NCBI RefSeq assembly: GCF_000224145.3
Contig: NC_020177.2
Location: 4,262,965 to 4,326,964 of the forward strand
Direction of reading: 5' to 3'
DNA from: Ciona intestinalis
Lineage: Eukaryota > Chordata > Ascidiacea > Phlebobranchia > Cionidae
DNA length: 64,000 nucleotides
This document shows positions 51,701 to 62,448 of the stretch, piece by piece. The number at the start of each line of letters is the position of its first letter. Position 1 is the first letter of the stretch. The notes beneath the pieces were generated by a model. It saw only the letters and a list, made by a program, of their open reading frames with translations. It had not been told where the DNA came from and searched no databases. The translations under genes and the position numbers were made by a program.

Positions 51701-54438
51701 CAGTTTATTTTACCTCATCAGATGAAGAGTTATGCTCCGGTATTTGATCCGGAGGTATTCCGAGGTTTTCCTCTTCTTTTATCTTCTTCCTAGATGGTTG
51801 GTCAGGATCTCTGAAGCAAATATATGATAGAGTGAGAGTTATAGACATCACAAAGATATTGTAAAAACTTTATACCTTTGACATTTTTTAAAAGGTAAGG
51901 TTGAGCTGGCAAATGTTTTACGCCAAAAACAAAAGGTTTTTCTGACCAATTGTTCTATAGTTAAATACTGACTGTTTATTTATGATTGTATTTATAGTTT
52001 TTTAATGAAAATAAGATGTACCCTTATTAAAAACAAAAGAAACAATCTTTGTTATAGAAACACCATTAAAAACTTACGGTTTTGAATTATCTCGGCTTTT
52101 TTGTTTCATAAACAACTTTGCTTTTCTCTTTGCTCGATTCCGTTCTCTACTGCTCATTCCTTCGGTAGTTAATTGTGACATCATAGTTTTGCATGTCTGT
52201 GACAATTAAATAAAAACTGCTCATTAAAAATTGTTATTTCAGCAAAAAAATAATTTTTCACCTGTTTTACCGATGGTGCTTCCTCTTTTATTTTGATCAC
52301 AGATTCATTAATAAGAAGATCATCGTCACTGAAAGAATAGAGAACGTTAAAAAATGGAAAAAAAGAGAACTATAAGAAAAACAGGACTCATCCTAACGTA
52401 TCATAGACTAAATAAAAGAAAACTAATGCAACAGATTTACTTGAAAAGTTCTTTAGAAGTAACTCCCATGCTTGCGTTGCCGGGCAATGAGAGACCAAGT
52501 CGTTTTTCCAACATTTTACGTTGTTTTGTCACAATATCTTCACCTGTCATTCCTAGTAATGATAATAAAGTTCATAAAACACTGAATGTAATATACGACT
52601 GTGGGGTAAGATGGATATCGTTAGCACATATATAGTCCATAATTCTTAATCAGCTTTTGAATTTAACTTGTTTATTCTCGTGTGACAGGAAATCGACAGT
52701 CGTTGTAACTTGGGTTAATCTGTCATACACCTAATGGCAACTTTAGGAGTTACCACATATGTAACTTTGTGGGTGATTGTTTTTTTAATGTATGGCCAAC
52801 ATTTAGACAACCCATTAGTGACCACTTGGTTTTCAACAATTACCAACCCATGCCAACTTTGGCTACAACTTTATATCCCATGGTATCCCCTTAGTAATAA
52901 TCTAATGCAACACACACACACCCTCAGTGGTAGGCATCATATATTCATCTCCTGTTGATCCAAGCAAGAGGTGGGAACCCGTTAACACACGGTCAACGTC
53001 AAACTTTGCAAACGTTAACTTTGACTCATCAATTGGGAAATCTGGCTCTGTAAAAAAGTAACAAGACATGTCATGGGTTTAACACCTATATCTCTTATTT
53101 GATTCTCTTCTTTTCATAGTTCATAATTTTAAGGGGTTTTAACGAACAAAAATAAAAACGGTACAAAAAATAATACCGTTATTCAATCTTTTACCTTGGG
53201 AATTCTTCTGACATGGCTTTGGTTCCCATTTAGGGACTTCCCCCACCACGGCAGCTATGGATTCAGAAGCCGCAATCCTGGTGTCCCATTCAGTGTGTTG
53301 AATGTAAACTAAAAGCTGGTGGTAGTAGAATATTAACACGAAGCTTGAATTAATGAAGGTAACTCATTCACAGGGCGGGAAATTTTTGCCACAGTCATAT
53401 ATAACTATGGAAGTATTTAATTTTAAAATTTTTACATTGTTTTTTTTAATGCATGGTTGACAATCGAGATAATTCATAATGGACCACTGGGTTGGAGCAA
53501 TTGCCATAAAGTTATTGCCCAAGGACACATACGCCAACAATGGTAGTAGTGACGAGCCTTTGCAATAACATTTAGAACTTGAAATTCTATCATAAATTGC
53601 TAACAAAATCATAAATTAGTAATTAAAAGTCTGTGGCACATTAATTTCATGGTAGAACTGGCATTTGTCATTCAAAAATAAGAATACAGTAGTATTTATA
53701 TGCCACACGCTTCAGGTAACCTATTTTTAATTATTAAACTTGTAATTATTGTTTCTAAAGTATATCGGGTTAGATACTCAATACTGCTACAACTGTGGAC
53801 ATGTGTGGGCATATAATGTGAAAGTTAAAGCTATCCATGGTATATGTACCCATGTTAAAACTATGTTGTTGCCCTGCTACGCGAGTATAAAAAGTGCCAA
53901 TCATTCAAAGTTATCCTATTCTGTTATAGGCCTACTCTATATGGGTGGAATGTTTGTTGAGGGCCTGGGATTACCCTAAAAAATGACCCATTATCCTAAA
54001 AGGTAAATAACTACCTTTGCTAGTAAATGGTTGAGTTCTTGTGGATGTTTCTTCTGTACGTCTCCAAGTTGTTTAGCAGCTGCTTTGCGTGCCACAGAAC
54101 TGGACCCACTTTCAAGTAATGTAAAGACACGATCTAAACGACTGAAAATTTAAAGAAGTGAGTGTTAAATTGGCCGATTCCTTTATTGTTATTACACAAT
54201 AATAGAGCACCTGTTTAATTCATTAAGGCTCAGCAATTTCGTGCATTTTTATTTTTTATAGTCAATTTTAATGGATCCCTGGTTTGTTCAAACAAAAATT
54301 ATACAGTGGGTACTATGGAGTCTTATGGAACACTTTTAGACCAAATTTCACTGGTTATGGGATGAAGAATTATCTTAGATTAAATGACTACCAATATGTA
54401 TCTAATACATACCTAAGAGATGAAGGCTTAGTTGACAT
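33777..54438 (-). CDS. BTAF1: BTAF1 / Mot1, TBP-associated Snf2-family ATPase
   Basis: Removes TBP from DNA using ATP, in the nucleus. 41 coding exons, phase-consistent, 1755 aa (human 1849), start [20 protein letters not shown]. Exons: 54413-54438, 54015-54141, 53195-53315, 52922-53047, 52441-52552, 52262-52328, 52078-52196, 51714-51810, 51276-51434, 50852-50947, 50557-50635, 50254-50351, 49708-49845, 48335-48459 (or 49303-49427), 48116-48233 (or 48928-49045), 47730-47834, 47370-47510, 46885-46994, 46511-46682, 45999-46157, 45613-45703, 45022-45221, 44599-44776, 43916-44082, 43620-43740, 42913-43025, 42602-42668, 41910-42058, 41437-41589, 41069-41206, 40739-40884, 40486-40563, 39952-40081, 39459-39600, 37084-37214, 36610-36732, 36070-36247, 35592-35775, 34897-35026, 34309-34509, 33777-33929. 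The N-terminal two thirds are HEAT repeats ([32 protein letters not shown]). A basic, NLS-like stretch (NRAKRKAKL) lies near residue 250. ATPase motifs: DDMGLGKT (about 1197-1204), DEGH (about 1309), [22 protein letters not shown]. The C-terminus [20 protein letters not shown] is family-specific. Two exons occur twice around a gap and are counted once. Confidence 0.96.
35266..35523. repeat. Tandem array of a 37-bp unit, about 7 copies
   Basis: Unit caaagtgtaggaaatataac acccatactacaattgg, with a variant gtataaaatataac. One unit lacks the cacaaagtg part. It starts where a SINE tail (aggcatgtgatgtataaaat) ends, so it probably expanded from that tail. In an intron of BTAF1. Confidence 0.9.
36447..36595. 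repeat. Tandem array of a ~31-bp unit, about 5 copies
   Basis: Unit gagcaacactgtttctcaaa aaaaatttg and variants (gagcaagactg, ttgagcaacactgttcc). Directly follows a SINE fragment and lies in a short intron beside the BTAF1 exon at 36610-36732. Confidence 0.9.
37943..39073 (+). CDS. Nested single-pass membrane protein, unknown family
   Basis: Three exons (37943-38146, 38572-38688, 38915-39073), all phase 0, 159 aa, lying wholly inside the BTAF1 intron 37215-39458 on the opposite strand. Residues 1-17 ([17 protein letters not shown]) are a signal peptide. A short, charged luminal or extracellular part follows, with a dibasic KR at 58-59 (VWKRDIEP) that could be a processing site, then a Gly/Ser stretch at the exon 1-2 joint. 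The transmembrane helix is about 82-104 ([20 protein letters not shown]), and the acidic cytoplasmic tail of about 55 residues ends SDHDV. Type I topology is inferred. Start ATG follows aaaaaaag. An aataaa near 39290 could end the transcript. No family recognised. Confidence 0.8.
38464..38565. repeat. 25-bp minisatellite in intron 1 of the nested gene
   Basis: Four near-perfect units of tgttctatatgttatatata ctgta, ending a few bases before the acceptor of exon 2. Confidence 0.9.
40215..40440. repeat. SINE copy in an intron of BTAF1
   Basis: Blocks ggtgctgctattattatggg, cgtatgtgtccttgggcaag, acacttaattatcactgtta, catggtaactcataagctgg, catgaggtatatgaataccc and cgactgtcg, then gctacgcaaggagaaagtca. 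Nearly complete. Confidence 0.7.
44234..44250. repeat. (TA)n microsatellite
   Basis: Uninterrupted TA run in an intron of BTAF1, beside an 'aatgggccaa'-type repeat (44255-44370). Confidence 0.9.
44815..44935. repeat. SINE fragment
   Basis: Blocks gacagggcaacggtcgttat, aacacaagtgttttgtttca, tacaccttgtgcctgcttac aagttaccaca. Confidence 0.65.
47075..47200. repeat. SINE fragment
   Basis: Blocks ggctgacaattaaaacaacc, agtgaccactgggttggagc aattgctg, ttgcccaaggacacatattc and ggatagcagag. An 'aatgggccaa'-type repeat follows at 47250-47340. Confidence 0.65.
47909..48592. repeat. Duplicated segment with two BTAF1 exons, copy 1
   Basis: Covers exons 48116-48233 and 48335-48459. Nearly identical to 48718-49560, from which it is separated by a 125-N gap (48593-48717). 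Both copies end at the same sequence, gaagttaggaaccttg. Confidence 0.9.
48718..49560. repeat. Duplicated segment with two BTAF1 exons, copy 2
   Basis: Covers exons 48928-49045 and 49303-49427. It differs from copy 1 by scattered single bases (a synonymous change in one exon, Asn/His in the other) and by about 150 extra bases in the intron around 49098-49255. This is the pattern expected of two alleles. Confidence 0.9.
50975..51215. repeat. Tandem array of a ~71-bp unit, about 3.3 copies
   Basis: Unit gggcatgaggtgtatgaata catcatgtgtgtctggtgta taagaagatacccatgttat aacttaacagc. The block catgaggtgtatgaata is part of the SINE family's tail, so the array probably grew from a SINE fragment. In an intron of BTAF1. 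Confidence 0.9.
52670..52830. repeat. SINE copy
   Basis: Blocks attctcgtgtgacaggaaat, cgacagtcgttgtaac, catacacctaatggcaactt, taccacatatgtaactttgt gggtgattg and caacccattagtgaccactt ggtt. Confidence 0.65.
53380..53575. repeat. SINE copy
   Basis: Blocks catggttgacaatcgagata, tggaccactgggttggagca attgcc, attgcccaaggacacatacg and caacaatggtagtagtgacg agcct. Confidence 0.65.
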
Positions 54439-56092
54439 TTCAGTTGGTTACGTTATCCGATTGCGATTCCATTTTAACTGAAATACAAGGAAATAGTTAC
54501 TATACGACTATATGAGTAATATATTATTTGTTCTATTTCCACTCTAAACGGAGGAGGCCCTACCCCAAAGCTTAGTGTAGAGGACCGGAGGTTTGGTACT
54601 TGATATTGAACACATATGCCATATTTAACACATTCTTTAAAGTGCTTCTATATTTAGAACATTGCGAAAAGAAGATGCACATATTTAATCGGAAGGAGAA
54701 AAAAAAGTGTGTCCAATTTTACATTAAAATATTTCATAAAACATCTTACATGTGGTATATTACTTGTATACCTCAAGGTTGGCTAAGTAACCACCATAGC
54801 AACACATATATAGAGTATAACAACACATTGGCATAAAATTAAGGTGTTACAGAGATTTAATCAATTATACAGCAAGTTAACACGTTACAAAAGCAAAACG
54901 GACGGTTTTCTTAAAAACTGCTGAATTCAGTCAACTTAAATTATCAAATTAAACGACCATAAATACAATATTCATCAAAATTTTCACTTATAAATACAAA
55001 TAATGTTAAAAACTTACGTTTTTAAGATAAACCAATGTATATCTGGTTAAGAGAATCCGTTTCTTTCGCATTCAAAGTTACCAAAAAATTCGGCCATAAA
55101 CACGACCTTCCGCCTCGGTGTCGGCACACCGAGTGTTTTTATACTTGGTGCCATCTTGGTTTTATCACGTGTCGTGACTCAATACTCGATTCTGATTGGT
55201 TGACTGCTTGTGTAGGCAAAGGGTAATTTGACGTTTAATATTTTTGTTTATTTCAGCGTAGCTTCACAACAGTTTGCAAATAATTTACCCTTATTGAGTT
55301 CAATACGTCGAAATTTATGACTTAGATTCATTTAGAATGTTTACTTTTATGTTACAAAAAAAATTTAACAACATATTTGTTCGAATTTTCGTACCTTTTG
55401 CCAAAATTTTGTTCGGGGTTAAAAATCGTACACACGATTCAGCGAAAACACCAGCTTGAAATGTATTTACACACATTTACATTTAATATGCATGGCGATT
55501 GGCGATATACACATCAACGTAAATTTTCAAACGTTAAATAATTCATAACATGTCTGATGTCAAGATTTGTAGATATCGTACATAAGGCGGTAGCCTATAT
55601 TTAACGCTAGCTTGGCGTGTAAATGAAGTTATACACTATGGATTTAACAGCTAGAAATGGCTTTCGTAACATGGTGGCGAAATTGAATGTAGAATATTAA
55701 AGTTTGAGGTCATACGCACGCCTATACAGTACATATTGAACCTGGAATAGTTTCAATTAATCAAAGCTGGCCGTTTCATTAATTTATTACAACCAAAATG
55801 ATCGATTCTGTGTGGTTTTGATCGAAGAAATTAGCATATAAGTTTGCCCATCGATTAAAGGCAGGAAACTCACTTGCACTTATTAGAAACGTACAGTAAC
55901 ATTGTTTTGTTTCCTAAACCAGTCAAAGAATTAATAGCAACACTGATAAAAAGAAGTTGATTATGTATAAAAAGAGTGGCCTAGGCAGGAATAAAATTTA
56001 GTTCTGATTTGCCGGCAGACACAGTACGCTTTCAGTCAAATTTAGTAACTAGAGAGGAATGCAATCGTTTATAGCGCAGTCGGCATCGTCGA
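54439..56092. other. 5' flank of BTAF1 and upstream region of tRNA-Lys
   Basis: A splice acceptor (gtatttcag on the minus strand) stands near 54481, about 40 bases before the BTAF1 ATG. A possible 5' UTR exon with a GTAAGT donor ends at about 55018. The stretch 55080-55240 is less AT-rich and may be the promoter. Apart from the start of the duplicated block (55896 on), nothing else recognisable was found. Confidence 0.45.
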
Positions 56093-56165
56093 GCCCGGTT
56101 AGCTCAGCCGGTAGAGCGTTGGACTTTTAATCCAACGGTCAAGGGTTCAAGTCCCTTATCGGGCG
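56093..56165 (+). tRNA. tRNA-Lys (UUU)
   Basis: Complete 73-nt cloverleaf: acceptor gcccggt / atcgggc with one G-U pair and discriminator G, D arm agctcagccggtagagc, anticodon stem-loop ttgga-cttttaa-tccaa with anticodon TTT, T arm agggttcaagtccct. No intron. A short TTTT terminator lies at 56172-56175. It precedes the tetraspanin start by about 400 bases on the same strand. Confidence 0.97.
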
Positions 56166-56570
56166 TTCGCGTTTTGAGTAATTTTCATTTAACTTTTTCT
56201 CGCCTTGTGAAATTTTAATTAAGCTTTTCCCGTAGTCCTACAGCATGACGGCAAATCTAAATGGCTCGCATAGTTCGTGCCGTTGACGCTATTGAATAAT
56301 TCATTTTAGGCAAGTGAATATAGAACATACTTCGGCAGTTCAGATCGAACATGGCGAGACATAGGTTGCTTGGCGAGCTTATAAAAGCAATACGTGTAAG
56401 TGAATACTGGTAAACCGAATGGGTCTTGTACAAAAGCGCCTTTGGTTGGGTTATTGTACGTGTTTTGTTTTGCCCACTGTTTGAAATACGATATTTTATC
56501 TCCAGTGTGCCAGTTGCGAAATGTAGAATGTAGATCGAACATAGTTTTCGAAACTAAGTTTTGATACAAA

Positions 56571-58898
56571 ATGGGCCTCAGCACCAAAGTAAAGGAAGAC
56601 ATTTTAAATGTGACTATATGCTCTGTAGTTTTGGTAAGTAAAATGTTTTAAATATGCATAGAATATTGTGGGGAAAATGGGATATCTTTATAGCACATGA
56701 TATCCCAATATCCTGATCGTGTTTAAACAATTAACAACGGTCTATGGAAGTCCTTAGGATATGGTTTTAAAATTCTTTGAATGTTCTTTAATTGTTTATT
56801 ATTACCAAATGGGACGAGAAAATAGAACGAATAAGTGTCTCATCTCTCTCCACCTTACTATAGCCTACCTTGTTAATCGTTTGCTTTTAAATAATTTATT
56901 TACAGGGTGTTTTGATGATTGGACCCATTATCTTCACATATCTTGAATTTATGAACTACTGGCCATTGAGCCATGTAATAACTACAGCCGGACTTACGCA
57001 TATATTGGTCAACTTGTTCATAATGCCAGTTTCATGGATCGTTATGTTTGTATCAATACCTTTACTGTTACCGGACAAACAATTCAGTTTTCCTGTAAAG
57101 CGCTATCGCATCACGGTAAGTAATTTAACAACATTGGTTTTAATTTATCCCTTTACTAATAACAATTAAGGGTTATGTTTAATTAATATAGTAGGGTATA
57201 GGGAAGATGGGACACATTTTTATTCTATTTTCTCGTCCCATTCAGTAGTAAACAAAGAACATTCAAACAGGTATAAAACTGTATCCTCATGACTTCCATA
57301 GACTGTTGTTAATTGTTGAAAACACGATCAGGATATTTAGATACTGCGGGCTAAATATGTCCCATCCCCACCCTATATACAATTATTATTCAAAGAAACG
57401 AATGAAGTCTGATCGTGTTTTGAACAATTAACAACCCCTTATAGAGTCGCAGATCTGAAGTCAAAATTCATCTGTAAATAATCTTTGTTTACTACCAGAT
57501 GGTAAGAAAAGATAATAAATGAACATCCCATCTTCCCCCATCCTACTGTATAGTTTCTAGAATTAAATAAAAACCTAAATTTTGCAGATGATTTGCTTAA
57601 CGAGTCTATGTTTACTTGGTACCCCAGCGAACCTCGTTGTATTCACACAAGTCTCATTACCATCAACCGTAAATAAGGCCATCGGTTCAATAACGTTAGC
57701 TTACAATAACGACACGACCTCGATTTTAGCGTGGAATGAAATCAATTCACGGGTAAGTTATTATTATTGCTGCTGCATTCTGAGCGTTGGTAAATCCAGC
57801 ACAGTAGTTATTATCTAACTATATACAGACATAAAGGGTATAACACCAGAGAATACGCGTTCCAGTATATGTCTATATATCAAATACATGTATGGAGTAG
57901 GCGGGCCATGGGGTTACGTATGTAATTATAAGTGGGTGATTGTTTTGTGTGTATGTAGGTTATAAATGTCGATTTGGACAACCCGTTATTGACCACTGGG
58001 TTAGAGCAATGACCATTAGGCGTCATGGCCAAGAACACACATACCCACAAACGAAGCAGTATCGATATGAATGAATAAAAATATATAAGAAACCTCTTGG
58101 TAAAAGGCCGCGGGCCTATAAATATAATTAAAGGAGAACCCGCGTATACACCCATAGCATTATAAAGTTTATCTCTGCAATATCCCTACAGAATACATGC
58201 TGTGGGGTTAATGGGCCTGAAGACTGGATAGCAGCTGGTTTCGCTAAACCCCAATGCGCTGGTTACACCATGGGATGTTTTAAAGCCATAATGACAAGCT
58301 ATTTCGTCATGTGGACAATGAGTTTGCTTGCTCAGGTATGTATTTCTAACTATGAGATTTAAGATTGATTATCCTGAACGGGTCGCTTTTATCTTCGGAT
58401 GGCGGAGCAACCACAGCGTGTTCTAAAACGGGTGTTTTATTTTATACGTCTTATACCCGCTTGCTAATGACGTAACTGTGTGGCGATTGATAATTTTCAC
58501 AAGCCATAACATTTATTAATATTTTTGTTCTAGGTTTTCGGATTGGTAATTGGTGTGGCAAAGTATTTAAAACACTCGTGGATATTTCAACAGAAAAGGT
58601 AACTGTTCTACTTGTAAGTTTCTATCGTTTACCTTCCGGGAACGACTGGTGCGATCCATGCGGTAGCACCCTGGCGTTAGTACAACTCAGGCCTTATTCT
58701 CGTAGTATCTCGCCTGTATAAAATATAACTCATTACAGAATTGGGTAATGGGCCAACTCTGGGCTAAATTCCAGGTACCTTAGCGTGCCTTTTACTGTCG
58801 AACCTCACCCATACAGAATAGAAGCCTTTGGTTAATGACGACTTCTAGTTTTTGAAACAATGTTTTTCCACAGCAACAAAGTCCAAGGCAAAGAGTGA
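56571..58898 (+). CDS. Tetraspanin, copy 1
   Basis: Four-pass membrane organiser protein. Six exons in phase: 56571-56633, 56906-57115, 57588-57752, 58192-58335, 58534-58598, 58874-58898; 223 aa, a usual size. TM1 about 15-37, TM2 about 50-75, TM3 about 90-113, TM4 about 178-202. The large extracellular loop holds the family CCG signature (NTCCGVNGPEDW, Cys149-Cys150-Gly151), PQC (Cys168) and GC (Cys175), so it is a four-cysteine loop with two disulphides. NDT upstream of CCG is a possible N-glycosylation site. The small loop (NYWPLSH) is short. The C-terminal tail is brief (QQKSNKVQGKE). Which tetraspanin subgroup it belongs to cannot be told by eye. Confidence 0.88.
56664..56863. mobile_element. 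MITE copy in tetraspanin intron 1
   Basis: Left end ttgtggggaaaatgggatat, right end tgtctcatctctctccacct tactata; core atcctgatcgtgtttaaaca attaacaacgg. Confidence 0.75.
57187..57371. mobile_element. MITE copy in tetraspanin intron 2
   Basis: Left end atatagtagggtatagggaa gatgggacac, right end atgtcccatccccaccctat ata. Confidence 0.8.
57376..57553. mobile_element. Second MITE copy in tetraspanin intron 2
   Basis: Immediately follows the previous element. Core gtctgatcgtgttttgaaca attaacaacc, right end catcttcccccatcctactg tata. The left terminal repeat is largely lost, which fits insertion next to or into another copy. Confidence 0.65.
57890..58080. repeat. SINE copy in tetraspanin intron 3
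   Basis: Blocks gttacgtatgtaattataag tgggtgattg, caacccgttattgaccactg ggttagagca, ggccaagaacacacataccc and acgaagcagtatcg. Present at the same place in the second copy (61440-61620). Confidence 0.65.
58735..58830. repeat. Interspersed 'aatgggccaa' repeat copy
   Basis: Contains ttgggtaatgggccaactct, gggctaaattccaggtacct tagcgtgcc and cgaacctcacccatacagaa tagaa. Confidence 0.6.
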
Positions 58899-58946
58899 CG
58901 TCACGAAGAGTCTTCATGACGTCACCAAACAGATTTCCTGACGTCA
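58896..58946. promoter_or_regulatory. Three perfect TGACGTCA sites at ~21-bp spacing
   Basis: At 58896-58903 (overlapping the tetraspanin stop codon), 58917-58924 and 58939-58946. Spacing is 21 and 22 bp, about two DNA turns. Present also in the second copy (62446-62496). Role unknown. Confidence 0.4.
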
Positions 58947-59291
58947 CCCAAGAAGTTCAAATATTTTTTGCAAATAAACCAAAAAAATCTGAACAATTTT
59001 AATTGAAAATACAAAATCTAGAAAGCATTGGAAAAATAACAGGAAAAGCGAGTCAAAACACAAGCGTATATAAAAGTGACAAACAGAAGACAGATATATA
59101 TATATTTCAAAAATAAAGACACTTATAAAAATATTGCTAACACAATTGAAACAGCTTTAAGATTCATTTCATCTGCATAAGCCATAACCCATAAGCTATC
59201 TATGCACTTCAATATCACTGACCTGAACCTTAATGCCTATTAGTGTAATTAATATATGTTTTCGCTCCTTCAGTTATTAAAATGTTATTTT

Positions 59292-59791
59292 NNNNNNNNN
59301 NNNNNNNNNNNNNNNNNNNNNNNNNNNNNNNNNNNNNNNNNNNNNNNNNNNNNNNNNNNNNNNNNNNNNNNNNNNNNNNNNNNNNNNNNNNNNNNNNNNN
59401 NNNNNNNNNNNNNNNNNNNNNNNNNNNNNNNNNNNNNNNNNNNNNNNNNNNNNNNNNNNNNNNNNNNNNNNNNNNNNNNNNNNNNNNNNNNNNNNNNNNN
59501 NNNNNNNNNNNNNNNNNNNNNNNNNNNNNNNNNNNNNNNNNNNNNNNNNNNNNNNNNNNNNNNNNNNNNNNNNNNNNNNNNNNNNNNNNNNNNNNNNNNN
59601 NNNNNNNNNNNNNNNNNNNNNNNNNNNNNNNNNNNNNNNNNNNNNNNNNNNNNNNNNNNNNNNNNNNNNNNNNNNNNNNNNNNNNNNNNNNNNNNNNNNN
59701 NNNNNNNNNNNNNNNNNNNNNNNNNNNNNNNNNNNNNNNNNNNNNNNNNNNNNNNNNNNNNNNNNNNNNNNNNNNNNNNNNNNNNNNNNNN
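59292..59791. other. Assembly gap (500 N)
   Basis: Separates the two tetraspanin blocks. A round 500 suggests the true distance is unknown. Confidence 0.99.
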
Positions 59792-59988
59792 GTAACATTG
59801 TTTTGTTTCCTAAACCAGTCAAAGAATTAATAGCAACACTGATAAAAAGAAGTTGATTATGTATAAAAAGAGTGGCCTAGGCAGGAATAAAATTTAGTTC
59901 TGATTTGCCGGCAGACACAGTACGCTTTCAGTCAAATTTAGTAACTAGAGAGGAATGCAATCGTTTATAGCGCAGTCGGCATCGTCGA

Positions 59989-60061
59989 GCCCGGTTAGCT
60001 CAGCCGGTAGAGCGTTGGACTTTTAATCCAACGGTCAAGGGTTCAAGTCCCTTATCGGGCG
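59989..60061 (+). tRNA. tRNA-Lys (UUU), second copy
   Basis: Identical in all 73 positions to the gene at 56093-56165, including flanks. Probably the allele of the same locus. Confidence 0.95.
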
Positions 60062-60465
60062 TTCGCGTTTTGAGTAATTTTCATTTAACTTTTTCTCGCC
60101 TTGTGAAATTTTAATTAAGCTTTTCCCGTAGTCCTACAGCATGACGGCAAATCTAATAGCTCGCATAGTTCGTGCCGTTGACGCTATTGAATAATTCATT
60201 TTAGGCAAGTGAATATAGAACATACTTCGGCAGTTCAGATCGAACATGGCGAGACATAGGTTGCTTGGCGAGCTTATAAAAGCAATACGTGTAAGTGAAT
60301 ACTGGTAAACCGAATGGGTCTTGTACAAAAGCGCCTTTGGTTGGGTTATTGTACGTGTTTTGTTTTGCCCACTGTTTGAAATACGATATTTTATCTCCAG
60401 TGTGCCAGTTGCGAAATGTAGAATGTAGATCGAACATAGTTTTCGAAACTAAGTTTTGATACAAA

Positions 60466-62448
60466 ATGGGCCTCAGCACCAAAGTAAAGGAAGACATTTT
60501 AAATGTGACTATATGCTCTGTAGTTTTGGTAAGTAAAATGTTTTAAATATGCATAGAATATTGTGGGGAAAATGGGATACCTTTATAGCACATGATATCC
60601 CAATATCCTGATCGTGTTTTAAACAATTAACAACGGTCTATGGAAGTCCTTAGGATATGGTTTCAAAATTCTTTGAATGTTCTTTAATTGTTTATTATTA
60701 CCCAAATGGGACGAGAAAATAGACACGAATAAGTGTCTCATCTTTCTCCANNNNNNNNNNNNNNNNNNNNNNNNNNNNNNNNNNNNNNNNNNNNNNNNNN
60801 NNNNNNNNNNNNNNNNNNNNNNNNNNNNNNNNNNNNNNNNNNNNNNNNNNNNNNNNNNNNNNNNNNNNNNNNNNNNNNNNNNNNNNNNNNNNNNNNNNGG
60901 CTAAATATGTCCCATACTCCCATCCCCACCCTATATACAATTATTACTCAAAGAAACGAATAAAGTCTGATCGAGTTTTGAACAATTAACACCCCCTTAT
61001 AGAGTCGCAGAGCTGAAGTCAAAATTCATCTGTAAATAATTTTACTACCAGATGGTAAGAAAAGTTAATAAATGAACATCCCATCTTCCCCCATCCTACT
61101 GTATAGTTTCTAGAATTAAATAAAAACTTAAATTTTGCAGATGATTTGCTTAACGAGTCTATGCTTACTTGGTACCCCAGCAAACCTCGTTGTATTCACA
61201 CAAGTCTCATTACCATCAACCGTAAATAAGGCCATTGGTTCAATAACGTTAGCTTACAATAACGACACGACCTCGATTTCAGCGTGGAATGAAATCAATT
61301 CACGGGTAAGTTATTATTATTTTTGCTGCATTCTGAGCGTTGGTAAATCCAGCACAGTAGTTATTATCTATGTATAGACATAAAGGGTATATCACTAGAG
61401 AATACGCGTTCCAGTATATGTCTACAATCAAAAACATGAATGGAATAAGCGGGCCATGGGGGTTACGTATGTAATTATAAGTGGGTGATTGTTTTGTGTG
61501 TATGTAGGTTATAAATGTCAATTTGGACAACCCGTTATTGACTACTGGGTTAGAGCAATGACCATTAGGCGTCATGGCCAAGAACACATACACCCACAAA
61601 CGAAGCAGTATCGATATGAATGAATAAAAATATATAAGAAACCTCTTGGTAAAAGGCCGCGGGCCTATAAATATAATTAAAGGAGAACCCGCGTATACAC
61701 CCATAGCATTATAAAGTTTATCTCTGCAATATCCCTACAGAATACATGCTGTGGGGTTAATGGGCCTGAAGACTGGATAGCAGCTGGTTTCGCTAAACCC
61801 CAATGCGCTGGTTACACCATGGGATGTTTTAAAGCCATAATGACAAGCTATTTCGTCATGTGGACAATGAGTTTGCTTGCTCAGGTATGTATTTCTAACT
61901 ATGAGATTTAAGATTGATTATCCTGAACGGGTCGCTTTTATCTTCGGATGGCGGAGCAACCACAGCGTGTTCTAAAACGGGTGTTTTATTTTATACGTCT
62001 TATACCCGCTTGCTAATGACGTAACTGTGTGGCGATTGATAATTTTCACAAGCCATAACATTTATTAATATTTTTGTTCTAGGTTTTCGGATTGGTAATT
62101 GGTGTGGCAAAGTATTTAAAACACTCGTGGATATTTCAACAGAAAAGGTAACTGTTCTACTTGTAAGTTTCTATCGTTTACCTTCCGGGAAACGACTGGT
62201 GCGATCCATGCGGTAGCACCCTGGCGTTAGTACAACTCAGGCCTTATTCTCGTAGTATCTCGCCTGTATAAAATATAACTCATTACAGAATTGGGTAATG
62301 GGCCAACTCTGGGCTAAATTCCAGGTACCTTAGCGTGCCTTTTACTGTCGAACCTCACCCATACAGAATAGAAGCCTTTGGTTAATGACGACTTCTAGTT
62401 TTTGAAACAATGTTTTTCCACAGCAACAAAGTCCAAGGCAAAGAGTGA
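60466..62448 (+). CDS. Tetraspanin, copy 2 (exon 2 missing in a gap)
   Basis: Exons 60466-60528, [exon 2 lies in the N run 60751-60898], 61141-61305, 61741-61884, 62083-62147, 62424-62448. All visible exons keep the same splice sites and frame as copy 1. One amino-acid difference is seen in exon 3 (Leu to Ser in TTSILAW/TTSISAW); the CCG, PQC and GC cysteines are kept. Because the intron MITEs and SINE are shared, it is either a very recent duplicate or, more likely, the other haplotype. Confidence 0.8.

Larger units (their letters stand above)
55896..59291. repeat. Large duplicated block, copy 1 (tRNA-Lys + tetraspanin)
   Basis: Matches 59792-62830 at an offset of 3896 at the left edge (some indels). 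The block ends at a 500-N gap (59292-59791), a round number that usually marks unknown size. Identity looks like 98-99% over long stretches, including introns and MITEs. Confidence 0.9.

Noticed and set aside
56306-56602. 98-codon open frame on the minus strand, identical in both tetraspanin copies (also 60201-60497)
   Set aside because: It lies antisense over the tetraspanin 5' UTR and first exon. Identity between copies only reflects the duplication. No family resemblance or splice partners. It would deserve another look only if antisense transcripts exist.
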